In this document: in pieces, positions 1 to 6,734 of the stretch | Numbering within the stretch: the stretch's first letter is position 1 | Layout: every line of letters starts with the position of its first letter | Assembly: GCA_955652455.1 (NCBI GenBank) | Contig: CATPBU010000159.1 | Location: forward strand, 1 to 16,005 | Reading direction: 5' to 3' | From: Candidatus Dormiibacterota bacterium | GTDB lineage: Bacteria > Chloroflexota > Dormibacteria > UBA8260 | Length of the DNA stretch: 16,005 bases | Notes under the pieces: model-generated | What the model saw: the letters and a program-made list of their open reading frames with translations, nothing else | The model's database searches: none | Told to the model about the DNA's origin: nothing | Translations under genes and position numbers: made by a program

Positions 1-333
1 GCCGGCGGGCCAGGGCGGCGATTCCCGCCCCGCCGTCGGCGGCGCCCGATGCGATCAGCCGAAGCGCTCGGTCGACGACCCGATCACCGCCGGCGGGCTG
101 GACCGTTCCCGGAGCGAGATGCGGCCGGCAGCGCAGGCAGGCGCGGAAGCCCGCTGCCTGCGCAGCGGCTGCGCTGGAATAGAACCGCACGTTGGCCCGC
201 TTGGGCGTCTGGGCGGGACAGATCGGCCGGCAGTAGATGCCGGTGCTGGTGACCGCGGTGAAGAAGCGGCCGTCGAATCGCGCGTCCCGGCTGACGATGG
301 CTCTGTAGCAGGCCTCGAAGTCGTCGTGCATGA
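1..333 (-). CDS. Ada/AlkA-family DNA alkylation repair protein, N-terminal part (runs off left edge)
   Basis: The 111 visible codons encode the methylphosphotriester-sensing zinc domain of the Ada family. Motifs include RFDGRFFTAV (18-27), TGIYCRPICPA (30-40) and FRACLRCRP (62-70), giving the four zinc ligands C34, C38, C65 and C68. In Ada the first of these cysteines accepts a methyl group from DNA phosphate and turns the protein into a transcription activator. Residues about 80-111 look like the start of the AraC-type helix-turn-helix. The start DFEACYRAI-SRDARFDG resembles, from memory, the Ada-AlkA fusions (about 450-500 aa) of Actinobacteria, so a DNA-3-methyladenine glycosylase domain may follow beyond the edge; plain AdaA is the alternative. 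The ATG at 333-331 is the first in-frame start and has no clear ribosome-binding site. It lies 73 bases downstream of the VOC gene on the same strand and may be co-transcribed. Confidence 0.85.
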
Positions 334-406
334 CGCCAGCATGGCCGCTGACGCGACGGCTTCGCTGGCGGTTTTCGGACCTACCGTGGCACAGTTGAGC
401 CGACGG

Positions 407-1177
407 TCAGGGCTGGGCCAGGCTGACGACAGCGAACGCCGCTCCCTGGGGGTCGGCGAGGACCGCAAACCGGCCCATCCCTGGGATGTCCGTGGCAGGC
501 ATGCGCGTCGTGCCCCCCAGGTCCATCGCGCGCTCCGCTGCCGCGTCGCAATCGGCGACCGTGAAGTACACCAACCAGTGCGGCGGGATCTGCTCGGGGA
601 GGCCTTGTGCGTTCATGTCGATCATCCCGCCGATGCTCCTGCCGTCGACCTGGAATTCGACGTACCCCTTGTCCTCGCCCTTGCTGCCCCAGTCGAACAC
701 CGCCGCGTAGAAGGCGCGCGCACCGGCCGGATCGCGGGTTGCCAATTCATTCCACGACAGGCTGCCGGGGACGTTGAACACCTCGGCGCCGGTGTTGCGG
801 CCGTACTGCCAGACAGAGAAGAACGCACCGGCAGGATCGCGGAACACGGCCATGGTTCCCTCCCCCATGACGTCCAACGGCTCCACGATCACATGGCCGG
901 CGGCCTCCCGCACCTTGCCGGCCGTCTCCACGGCGTCGAGTGTGCGGACATACGTGTTCCACGCCGGGTGGCCTCCGTCCATGAGTGGCCCCCCGCCGCC
1001 GACGAGCTTGCCGTCGAGGTGAAAGAGCGTGTATCCACCCGCCTGCGGATCCTCGGCGACCTGCGACGTCCAGCCGAACAGGCCTGCGTAAAAGCGGCGT
1101 CCGGCGACGAGATCGGAGGTGCTCAGGTCAACCCAGCACGGAGTGCCCGGTGCCAACTCGGGGGATGCATCCGCCAT
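407..1177 (-). CDS. VOC-family protein with two glyoxalase-like domains
   Basis: This 256-aa protein has two tandem vicinal-oxygen-chelate modules, about residues 11-125 and 138-253. Each has the family signs: GTPCWVDLSTSD and LSWNELATRDP near the starts (paired with FYAGLFGW and FYAAVFDW), and FRDPAGAFFSVWQ and LADPQGAAFAVVS near the ends. The length and layout match the mycobacterial 27-30 kDa antigen Rv0577 (CFP30B/TB27.3), from memory. Members are glyoxalases, dioxygenases or ligand-binding resistance proteins; the substrate here cannot be read from sequence. The ATG is supported by a strong AAGGAGGAG site at 1184-1192 about six bases upstream. The gene begins 35 bases after the MDR oxidoreductase stop on the same strand, so the two are probably co-transcribed. 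Confidence 0.87.
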   Translation of the reverse strand: MADASPELAPGTPCWVDLSTSDLVAGRRFYAGLFGWTSQVAEDPQAGGYTLFHLDGKLVGGGGPLMDGGHPAWNTYVRTLDAVETAGKVREAAGHVIVEPLDVMGEGTMAVFRDPAGAFFSVWQYGRNTGAEVFNVPGSLSWNELATRDPAGARAFYAAVFDWGSKGEDKGYVEFQVDGRSIGGMIDMNAQGLPEQIPPHWLVYFTVADCDAAAERAMDLGGTTRMPATDIPGMGRFAVLADPQGAAFAVVSLAQP

Positions 1178-1212
1178 TGCCCACTCCTCCTTGATTGCCG
1201 CGCCAACGCCGC

Positions 1213-2178
1213 TCAGACGGTGAGCACAACCTTACCGATCGCGCGTCTGTCCTCAATGAGCCGCAGTGCATCGGCGGCGTCGGCGAGGGGATAGGAGGCG
1301 CCGACCGGAGGAGTCACCCGCCCGGCCTCAATCAGCGGCTGCAGCGCGGCGACGGTCGCCGGGAACAGCGCGGGGTCACCGCCCAACCAGGCGCCCCAGG
1401 CGGCACCGACGATGGAGATGTTGCGCAGCAGCAGACGGTTGGCTGCAACCGTCGGAATCCGGCCCTCGGTGAAGCCGACGACGACCAGCCGGCCCCCCGG
1501 CGCGAGGCAGCGGAGGCTTTCGTCGAAGCGATCGCCACCGACAGGATCGACGATCACGTCGGCGCCGCGACCAGCGTTGAGGGTTCGCACCTCGGCGGCC
1601 CAATCACCGCCGCTGTCGATGACCGTATCAGCGCCGGCGCCGCGGGCCATGTCGGCCTTGGCCGCGCTGCTGGTCACCGCCACCACAGTCGCTCCGAGCG
1701 CCTTGGCGACCTGGATGACGGCCGTGCCCACACCGCCCGCCGCGCCGTGGACCACGACGCTCTCGCCGGCGACGACGCGCGCTCGTCGGGTCAACGCGAA
1801 GTGGGCGGTGTGGTAGTTGAGGAGCAGTCCTGCCCCCTGCTCCATGCTGAACTGCGGCGGTAGGGGGCAGGTGAGGGCGGCGGGCGCGACCGCCACCTCC
1901 GCGAATCCGCCGAGCATGGTCACAGCCATGACGCGATCGCCTGCGGCGAGCCCACTGCCGCCGGGCGCGCTCCTCACCGTGCCCGCAACCTCGACACCCG
2001 GCACGAAGGGCAGCGGAGGCTTGGTCTGGTAGAGGCCGCGGCTCATCAGCACGTCGGGGAAGCTCACGCCCGCTGCCGCCACGGCGATGACGACCTGGCC
2101 ATCGCCAGCGGGCTCGGGGATGTCTGCGGGGCGGAGACCCTCGGGACCGTCGAGCGATTCAACCCGCTGGGCGCGCAT
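1213..2178 (-). CDS. NAD(P)H:quinone oxidoreductase-like protein (MDR superfamily, zinc-independent)
   Basis: This 321-aa protein has the two-part MDR fold: an N-terminal GroES-like part (1-120, with GLYQTKPPLPFVPGVEVAG at 48-66) and a Rossmann part with the NADPH-binding run VHGAAGGVGTAVIQVAKALGA at 143-163 (split here as HGAAGGVG and VIQVAKALGA). The end IGKVVLTV is typical of the family. I see no cluster of cysteine ligands for structural or catalytic zinc, which points to the quinone-reductase/enoyl-reductase branch rather than alcohol dehydrogenases. It probably reduces quinones or activated alkenes with NADPH. I chose the ATG at 2178 because MRAQRVESLDGPEGLR aligns with usual family N-termini; an in-frame ATG at 2196 adds six residues. 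Upstream codons to 2364 are in frame but not family-like and would run through the divergent DUF962 start. No Shine-Dalgarno site is visible. Confidence 0.88.
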   Translation of the reverse strand: MRAQRVESLDGPEGLRPADIPEPAGDGQVVIAVAAAGVSFPDVLMSRGLYQTKPPLPFVPGVEVAGTVRSAPGGSGLAAGDRVMAVTMLGGFAEVAVAPAALTCPLPPQFSMEQGAGLLLNYHTAHFALTRRARVVAGESVVVHGAAGGVGTAVIQVAKALGATVVAVTSSAAKADMARGAGADTVIDSGGDWAAEVRTLNAGRGADVIVDPVGGDRFDESLRCLAPGGRLVVVGFTEGRIPTVAANRLLLRNISIVGAAWGAWLGGDPALFPATVAALQPLIEAGRVTPPVGASYPLADAADALRLIEDRRAIGKVVLTV

Positions 2179-2262
2179 GGCCGGGCATGATGGCATGCCG
2201 GCAGCGGCGCCCGATCGGTCCAACCTCGCCAGGCCCAGTGCGGCACAATTGAGGAGTGACCT

Positions 2263-2286
2263 AGGCGCTCCGTCGGCGGAGCGCCT
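2263..2286 (+). promoter_or_regulatory. 10-bp perfect stem-loop in the leader of the DUF962 gene
   Basis: AGGCGCTCCG (2263-2272), loop TCGG, then CGGAGCGCCT (2277-2286). It lies in the divergent region between the MDR gene and the DUF962 gene, 50 bases before the latter's start. No T-run follows, so an intrinsic terminator is not obvious. It may be a structured leader or an attenuator. A weak CACAAT hexamer at 2243-2248 could be the -10 of a transcript that would include it. Confidence 0.45.
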
Positions 2287-2335
2287 TGAAACGCCCGTCC
2301 ACGCCGCCGCGCGGCCAAGGGAGGACTCCACCGTG

Positions 2336-2758
2336 ATGGAGCTGACACCGATAGCTACTGGCACCGAAGTCCCGCCGCGAAGCGCGTCCTTCGAAGAGAA
2401 GATGGCGTACTACCGCTCCCAGCACACCACCACCGGGGTCCGCGCCACCCACCTGGTTGGAATACCTGCGGTCACCATGGCGATGCCGCTCATGGTTGCT
2501 CGACCAAAGGTGGGCGTGCCCCTGTTCTTTGCCGGGTGGACGCTCCAGGTGCTCGGCCACAAGGTCTTCGAGAAGAACAGCCCGGCGCTGTCGAAGGGCT
2601 TCTTCACCTACCAGTTCTGTGGCGTTGCCTTCTGGTGCGAGGAGATGGCCGACCTGATCGCCGGCCGATCCCCGCTCAGTGGTGCCGGATCGGACCTCTC
2701 GGACGACAGCGACGAGCTGGCCGGGATCCCAATTGGGGACTACGCCCGCGCCCGCTGA
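2336..2758 (+). CDS. Mpo1-like (DUF962) family membrane protein
   Basis: This 140-aa protein shows the DUF962/Mpo1 pattern: SFEEKMAYYRSQHTTTGVR-THLVGIP (18-44) followed by two hydrophobic stretches (about 42-54 and 60-72) and GHKVFEKNSPAL (74-85). His30, His39 and His75 are candidates for the metal-binding histidines of the family. Yeast Mpo1 is an Fe(II) dioxygenase that oxidises 2-hydroxy fatty acids at the ER; bacterial members are membrane proteins of largely unknown role. The acidic tail (about 112-140) is not part of the usual domain. AGGGAGGA at 2318-2325 precedes the start; an in-frame GTG at 2333, immediately before the ATG, is equally possible and has better spacing. It converges with the EamA gene, the stops being only 8 bases apart. 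Confidence 0.8.
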   Translation: MELTPIATGTEVPPRSASFEEKMAYYRSQHTTTGVRATHLVGIPAVTMAMPLMVARPKVGVPLFFAGWTLQVLGHKVFEKNSPALSKGFFTYQFCGVAFWCEEMADLIAGRSPLSGAGSDLSDDSDELAGIPIGDYARAR

Positions 2759-2766
2759 CGCGACTC

Positions 2767-3612
2767 TCACGCGGCGATAAGCGCGACGGCGACCGCAGCC
2801 AGGAGAAGGCCGCCCAGCTGCGGGCGCGCGAGGCGTTCGTGGAGGATCGCCCGGGCCAGGATCACGGTCGTCGCCGGGTACAGGGAGCTGAGCACCGCGA
2901 CCAGCGCGAGCAGGCCGCGATGGGTGGCGAGCACGTAGCTCAGGTTGGCGACGAAGTCGGTGAGGCCCGCGACGACGGCCAGGGCGAGGGGGCGACCGCG
3001 CGGCAGCGCCGGGGTGCCCCTCTGTAGGGCGACCGCGGTGAATCCAAGGAGGATGACTACCGAGGCTGCCCGCTGGCCAACCAGTGGCCAGGCGCCGCCG
3101 TCCGAACCGGTCTGGGCGAGCAGAACGTAGAAGCCGCCGAAGCTGATGCCGGCGGCTAGCGCCGCAAGCACCGCGCCCCTGCTGATCGGTGCTTCCACGC
3201 GTGCACGCGATTCCCGTCCGACCAGGACCATGGCGGGAACGGCCAGCACCACGCCGCCGAGCGCAAGCAGGCCCGGGCGCTCACCGCGAATGACCCCGAC
3301 AATCACCGGCACCATGGCGCTGAGCACCGCGGTGAGCGGTGCCACCACTGACATCGGCCCGATGGCCAGCCCGCGGTAGAGGAGCACCACACCGAGCAGG
3401 CCGACGGTGCCGGCAGCGAGTCCCCAGGCGAGGTCACCGAGGTGATAGGCCGATCCCGGCAGCAGCGTCACCGCGAGCAGCGCGAGAACCAGGGTGAGGC
3501 CGTTGCTCACCTGCACGATGGCGATCGCGGGGGCCCGACGCGACGCGAGCCCACCGCTGAAGTCGCTGATCCCATACCCGACTGCGGAGACCAGCGCGAG
3601 CAATGCAGCCAT
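2767..3612 (-). CDS. EamA/DMT-superfamily transporter
   Basis: A 281-aa, very hydrophobic protein with about ten predicted membrane helices in two five-helix halves, the arrangement of drug/metabolite transporters. Family-like elements are SAVGYGISDFSGGLASRR (9-26), LYRGLAIGPMSVVAPLTA (78-95) in the first half and LSSLYPATTVILARAILHERL (241-261, quoted in part: YPATTVILARAILHERL) in the second half. It would export or import a small metabolite across the cytoplasmic membrane; the substrate is unknown. The ATG at 3612 follows a weak GGGG site. It starts 59 bases after the acyltransferase stop on the same strand, so the two may share a transcript. Confidence 0.87.
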   Translation of the reverse strand: MAALLALVSAVGYGISDFSGGLASRRAPAIAIVQVSNGLTLVLALLAVTLLPGSAYHLGDLAWGLAAGTVGLLGVVLLYRGLAIGPMSVVAPLTAVLSAMVPVIVGVIRGERPGLLALGGVVLAVPAMVLVGRESRARVEAPISRGAVLAALAAGISFGGFYVLLAQTGSDGGAWPLVGQRAASVVILLGFTAVALQRGTPALPRGRPLALAVVAGLTDFVANLSYVLATHRGLLALVAVLSSLYPATTVILARAILHERLARPQLGGLLLAAVAVALIAA

Positions 3613-3671
3613 CCCCGGGGACTCTGCAACGGCACCATGGAGCGGCGCGCTCCCGGCCGGCCTTCAGCTGA

Positions 3672-4916
3672 TCAGTTGCGCAGCGCGCCGAGAAGCACCC
3701 CGCTCAGGCCGGTCACCAGCGCCGCGGTGGTGAGGGTCATGGCAGCGCGCCCCACGGCGGCGAGGAAGCGGATGCGGTTGACGCGCGCCCAGAGCAGGAC
3801 CCCAGGAAGTGCCACCAGCGCGGCGGCGGCGAGCCCAGACCCGACAGCCGGCCTGACCCACCAGTCCGGTGTCGTGGTGAACGAGGTGAGGCCAAGCCCC
3901 CAGCCGCTCATGCCCGCAGCCGTCAGTGCGGCGCAGAAGAGCGCGATCAGCAAGGGTGCGTGGCGCAGCGCGGAGTACCGCGTGCGGATCGGTGCAGGCT
4001 GCGGCCAGATGGGATCGAGCACGTGCCACTGGTCGGCGTTCTGCTTGATCACCGGTTCGAATGCCGCGAGGACCGTGCGCGCGACCCTCTGCACTTCCGC
4101 CTCGCGCGGCGCGTCGGCGTCGTACGGGATCTGCGGCATCGCAGACAGACAGAGCCTGCCGCCGTGGCGCACCGACCATGCCGGGACGAGGGCGGAGTTG
4201 CAACGGATCGCGATGTCGACAACGCCAAGCGGAATCGGCGTGGGCTGGCCGAAGAACTGCAGTGGCACGCCGACGCCGGTGAGGTCACGGTCGATGGCGA
4301 TCGCCACCGTGCCATTGCCGCGCAACTCTCCGAACACCTGGCGCAGCGCGCCCGCACCGATGCGCCGGGCGACATCAGCATCGGCCGAGCGCATCGCGGC
4401 GACGTCGATGGGGATCACGCTGACACCAAGCCGGGCACGGCCGCGACGCAGGTGGTCGAACAACCGGCGCGGCTGCACCACCTCGGCGAGCACAGCCACC
4501 CTGCCGGTACCGGCGTTGAAGGCGACAAGCCCGGCATCCCACGGCCCGAGGTGGCTGGCCACCATGACCACGCCTCGTCCGCCCGCCAGCGCCGCGTTGA
4601 GATTGTCGAGTCCTTCGATGTCGAGGCGGCGCGCGCAGGAGCTCGGGCGCGACATGCGCAGCACGTCGATCCACGACCTGCCCAGGTTGCGCGCGTTGGC
4701 GCGCACCAGTGCGCGCAGTTGGCGCGGTGGCAGGTCACCGACGACGTGCATCAGGTTGGAGCTGAGGCCGAGGAACCGTCCCGGTGACAAGACCAGCATG
4801 ACGTGGACTGCAGCGATGGCGACCGCGTACGCGACCGCCAGGGGCATCATGTTGGCGAGCGCCTCGGCAACCCGGTACGCCCAATATTTCCTCACGCCGT
4901 CCCTCAACTGATCCAC
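3672..4916 (-). CDS. Lysophospholipid acyltransferase (HtrB/PatA-like) with extra C-terminal membrane domain
   Basis: A 414-aa protein read from a GTG start. The N-terminal 310 residues match the LpxL/HtrB/PatA acyltransferase family: YRVAEALANMMPLAVAYAVA (14-33) as the N-terminal anchor, the catalytic HX4D motif HLGPWD (H122, D127), AIDRD at 207-211, and WHVLDPIW (297-304), like the family's usual C-terminal boundary. In Actinobacteria, PatA acylates phosphatidylinositol mannosides; in Gram-negatives, LpxL acylates lipid A. The acceptor here is unknown. Unusually, about 105 residues follow (310-414) with roughly three hydrophobic segments (about 320-345, 355-377, 388-412); ordinary members end near residue 300-310. 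No Shine-Dalgarno site is seen; a dyad at 4923-4937 lies just upstream. Confidence 0.8.
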   Translation of the reverse strand: MDQLRDGVRKYWAYRVAEALANMMPLAVAYAVAIAAVHVMLVLSPGRFLGLSSNLMHVVGDLPPRQLRALVRANARNLGRSWIDVLRMSRPSSCARRLDIEGLDNLNAALAGGRGVVMVASHLGPWDAGLVAFNAGTGRVAVLAEVVQPRRLFDHLRRGRARLGVSVIPIDVAAMRSADADVARRIGAGALRQVFGELRGNGTVAIAIDRDLTGVGVPLQFFGQPTPIPLGVVDIAIRCNSALVPAWSVRHGGRLCLSAMPQIPYDADAPREAEVQRVARTVLAAFEPVIKQNADQWHVLDPIWPQPAPIRTRYSALRHAPLLIALFCAALTAAGMSGWGLGLTSFTTTPDWWVRPAVGSGLAAAALVALPGVLLWARVNRIRFLAAVGRAAMTLTTAALVTGLSGVLLGALRN

Positions 4917-4922
4917 AATCGG

Positions 4923-4937
4923 TGAGCCGACGGCTCA
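4923..4937. promoter_or_regulatory. Operator-like palindrome upstream of the acyltransferase
   Basis: TGAGCCG-A-CGGCTCA is a perfect 7-bp dyad around a single central base, six bases before the acyltransferase GTG start. A one-base centre cannot form an RNA hairpin, so a protein-binding site is the better reading. It could instead be a chance palindrome in GC-rich DNA. Confidence 0.35.
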
Positions 4938-4996
4938 TCGTGACAGCGGGGCGGCGAAGCGTCTGTCTGCTGCGTGACCAAGGGTCCGCCGGACTG

Positions 4997-5014
4997 CTGT
5001 CGCTTTTGCGACAG
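4997..5014. promoter_or_regulatory. Inverted repeat CTGTCGC-TTTT-GCGACAG
   Basis: A perfect 7-bp inverted repeat with a TTTT centre, in the divergent region between the acyltransferase and the helicase and just upstream of the likely helicase promoter. It could be an operator or an RNA hairpin. No function is shown by the sequence. Confidence 0.35.
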
Positions 5015-5046
5015 GCGCGTTTCGCCGCCAGATCGCCGCCACGTGG

Positions 5047-5052
5047 TAGGGT
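5047..5052 (+). promoter_or_regulatory. Candidate -10 element (TAGGGT) for the DEAD-box helicase
   Basis: TAGGGT in GTGGTAGGGTGTGG fits high-GC sigma-70-type -10 boxes. No good -35 is present at 17-18 bases; TTCGCC at 5021-5026 is 20 bases away. If used, transcription would begin near 5059, leaving a leader of about 135 bases before the ATG at 5194. Confidence 0.4.
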
Positions 5053-5058
5053 GTGGAT

Positions 5059-5193
5059 TGACCGCGGCGCCCAAGTTCTTGCGCCGCTGCCCTTCTTGCG
5101 GTTCCTCTCCCCGTGTCCCCACGGGTTCCCCAAGCCAGGCAACTGACCAGAGCTTCGAGGGGAAGCGCAGAGCCACGACGGCTCAGGAGATTC
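5059..5193 (+). promoter_or_regulatory. Probable structured 5' leader of the helicase mRNA
   Basis: The stretch holds two perfect stem-loops: GCGGCGC (5064-5070)/GCGCCGC (5081-5087) with a ten-base loop, and CCCGTG (5110-5115)/CACGGG (5120-5125) with loop TCCC. TTCTTGCG occurs twice (5076-5083 and 5093-5100), the first copy lying partly in the first loop. The rest up to the AGGAGA site at 5185-5190 shows no convincing gene. Long structured leaders are known for cold-induced RNA helicases in other bacteria; the assignment here is inference. Confidence 0.4.
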
Positions 5194-6447
5194 ATGACAT
5201 CGTTCGCTGACATGGGTGTGCGTCCGCGCACACTCCAAGCCCTGCAAGAGGCTCGCATCACCACGCCGCTGCCCGTCCAGGCGGAGGCGATCCCGTTGCT
5301 GCTCACCGGTCGCGACCTGGTCGCCGAGGCACCGACCGGCTCCGGCAAGACACTCGCTTTTCTCATTCCCATGATCGAACGCCTCGCCGGCCACCGCCGC
5401 GATGGCGGAGCGCGCGCGCTGGTCGTGGCGCCCTCGCGCGAGCTTGCCAACCAGATCGGGACGGTGTTGCGCGGGATCGACAAGGGGCTTCGAGTGGCCA
5501 TGCTCTACGGAGGCGTCGGCTACGGCAGCCAGCTCAACGCGCTGCGCTTCAGCCCGGACGTGGTGATCGGCTGCCCCGGTCGAATCCTCGATCTGGCCAA
5601 CCAGGGCAAGGCAAATCTCTCCGCCATCGAGTACCTCGTCCTCGATGAGGCCGACGAGATGCTGGACCAGGGGTTCGCGCCGGATGTCGAGCGGATCATC
5701 GCAATGACCCCCGGCTATGGACCCAACCGGCGCCAGACCGTCCTCACCTCCGCGACGATGCCGTCCTGGGTGCAGCGAATGATCGACCGCCACCTGGTCG
5801 ACCCGGCGATCATCAGGGTCACGATGCAGGGCGAGCCCACCCTGGAGCACGCCATACTGCACATGGAGCGCGCCAACAAAGTCGACACACTGTCACGACT
5901 GCTCCGCCGCCATGACGGATCGGCGCTGGTGTTCCACCGCACCAAGCACGGCGCCAAGGGCCTGGCCCGTGACCTCAATGCACGAGGTCATCGCAGCGTC
6001 GAGCTGCAGGGCAACCTCTCGCAGAACGCGCGCGACCGCGCGGTCGCGATGTTCCGCAGCGGCCAGGCCGACGTGCTGGTCGCCACCAACGTGGCCGCCC
6101 GCGGCCTCGACATCAGCGGCGTCGCCGTGGTCGTCAACTACGAACTGCCCGAAACCCCGCAGTGGCTGACCCACCGCGTCGGTCGCACCGCGCGCAATGG
6201 TGCCGCGGGCAGAGCCTTCACCTTTCTGACCCGCGAGGACGCCGAAAAATGGCGCAAGCTGCGCCGCCTGGGCGCGCCTGAGCTGCCCGGGGCGGACACC
6301 GACCACCTGCTCAACACCGGCGATATCAGATGGATCGCCGCACCCCCGATGGGCATCGCTGACCGCCGGCCGAGTCACCGGCCCGGCCAACCCCGCGGAG
6401 CCGCCACCTTTCGCCGCCGGCGGCCTCGTCCGGCGTCCGTTCGGTAG
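5194..6447 (+). CDS. DEAD-box ATP-dependent RNA helicase
   Basis: A 417-aa protein with the full motif set of DEAD-box helicases in order: Q-motif region (F4 to Q29), Walker A APTGSGKT (46-53), PSRELANQ (80-87), GG (106-107), CPGR (127-130, more often TPGR), DEAD (151-154), SAT (186-188), ALVFHRT (244-250), ARGLDI (302-307) and HRVGRTAR (327-334). It would unwind short RNA duplexes with ATP, in ribosome assembly, mRNA decay or cold adaptation. The tail (about 390-417) is Arg-rich and likely helps RNA binding; there is no separate C-terminal domain such as DbpA. I chose the ATG at 5194, with AGGAGA three bases upstream, because MTSFADMGV starts exactly at the Q-motif region; the extension back to 5113 is not family-like. 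The zinc-finger gene follows 20 bases downstream. Confidence 0.93.
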   Translation: MTSFADMGVRPRTLQALQEARITTPLPVQAEAIPLLLTGRDLVAEAPTGSGKTLAFLIPMIERLAGHRRDGGARALVVAPSRELANQIGTVLRGIDKGLRVAMLYGGVGYGSQLNALRFSPDVVIGCPGRILDLANQGKANLSAIEYLVLDEADEMLDQGFAPDVERIIAMTPGYGPNRRQTVLTSATMPSWVQRMIDRHLVDPAIIRVTMQGEPTLEHAILHMERANKVDTLSRLLRRHDGSALVFHRTKHGAKGLARDLNARGHRSVELQGNLSQNARDRAVAMFRSGQADVLVATNVAARGLDISGVAVVVNYELPETPQWLTHRVGRTARNGAAGRAFTFLTREDAEKWRKLRRLGAPELPGADTDHLLNTGDIRWIAAPPMGIADRRPSHRPGQPRGAATFRRRRPRPASVR

Positions 6448-6455
6448 CCTTCCGC

Positions 6456-6461
6456 TACGCT
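6456..6461 (+). promoter_or_regulatory. -10-like TACGCT for a leaderless UBP zinc-finger mRNA
   Basis: TACGCT ends six bases before the GTG start at 6468, so transcription would begin at or next to the start codon. No -35 is obvious and no Shine-Dalgarno site is present. Read-through from the helicase, 20 bases upstream, is the alternative. Confidence 0.4.
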
Positions 6462-6467
6462 CTCGAT

Positions 6468-6734
6468 GTGGCCGAATCCTGCAGCCATCTCGACACCATC
6501 ACCGACGCGCCTCCCAGCGGGACCGGCTGCGTTGAGTGCCTCGCCATCGGCCAGACCTGGGTCGACCTCCGACGCTGCACGGTCTGTGGCCACGTCGGCT
6601 GCTGCGACTCCTCGCTGGGCAAGCACACGACCAAGCACTTCCGGGCGACAGCTCACCCCGTGGTCCAGTCGTTCGAGCCGGACGAAGGCTGGTACTGGTG
6701 CTACCCCGACGAGGTCATGTTCGAGCTCGACTGA
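6468..6734 (+). CDS. UBP-type zinc-finger protein
   Basis: This 88-aa protein consists almost entirely of one zf-UBP domain: CSH at 5-7, CVEC (21-24), CTVCGHVGCCDSS (37-49), KHTTKH (52-57) and AHPVV (62-66). The Cys/His set (C5, H7, C21, C24, C37, C40, C45 or C46, H53, H57, H63) can hold the family's zinc ions. In eukaryotes this domain binds the C-terminal Gly-Gly of ubiquitin; stand-alone bacterial copies are common, notably in Actinobacteria, but their ligand is unknown. The start is GTG at 6468; an ATG two bases earlier is in a different frame. The last 34 bases overlap the 3' end of typA on the other strand. Confidence 0.87.
   Translation: MAESCSHLDTITDAPPSGTGCVECLAIGQTWVDLRRCTVCGHVGCCDSSLGKHTTKHFRATAHPVVQSFEPDEGWYWCYPDEVMFELD

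Noticed and set aside
119..1294. Long plus-strand open frame opposite the Ada and VOC genes
   Set aside because: Its low-complexity Arg/Ala/Gly-rich translation has no family features, and the minus strand carries clear VOC and Ada domains. It is a GC-rich antisense shadow.
3442..4911. 489-codon plus-strand open frame opposite the acyltransferase
   Set aside because: The translation is Ser/Arg/Ala/Thr-rich without domains, while the minus strand has HX4D and other acyltransferase motifs.
4922..5146. 74-codon plus-strand frame in the helicase upstream region
   Set aside because: It spans the palindromes and the promoter, has no Shine-Dalgarno or leaderless start signal, and its composition is unlike the genes around it.
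4735..5862. 375-codon minus-strand open frame opposite the helicase
   Set aside because: The helicase on the plus strand has every DEAD-box motif; this frame crosses the divergent promoter region and has no recognisable domain.
6444..6458. GTAGC/GCTAC inverted repeat at the helicase stop codon
   Set aside because: A 5-bp stem that overlaps the stop codon and the next gene's -10; likely chance.
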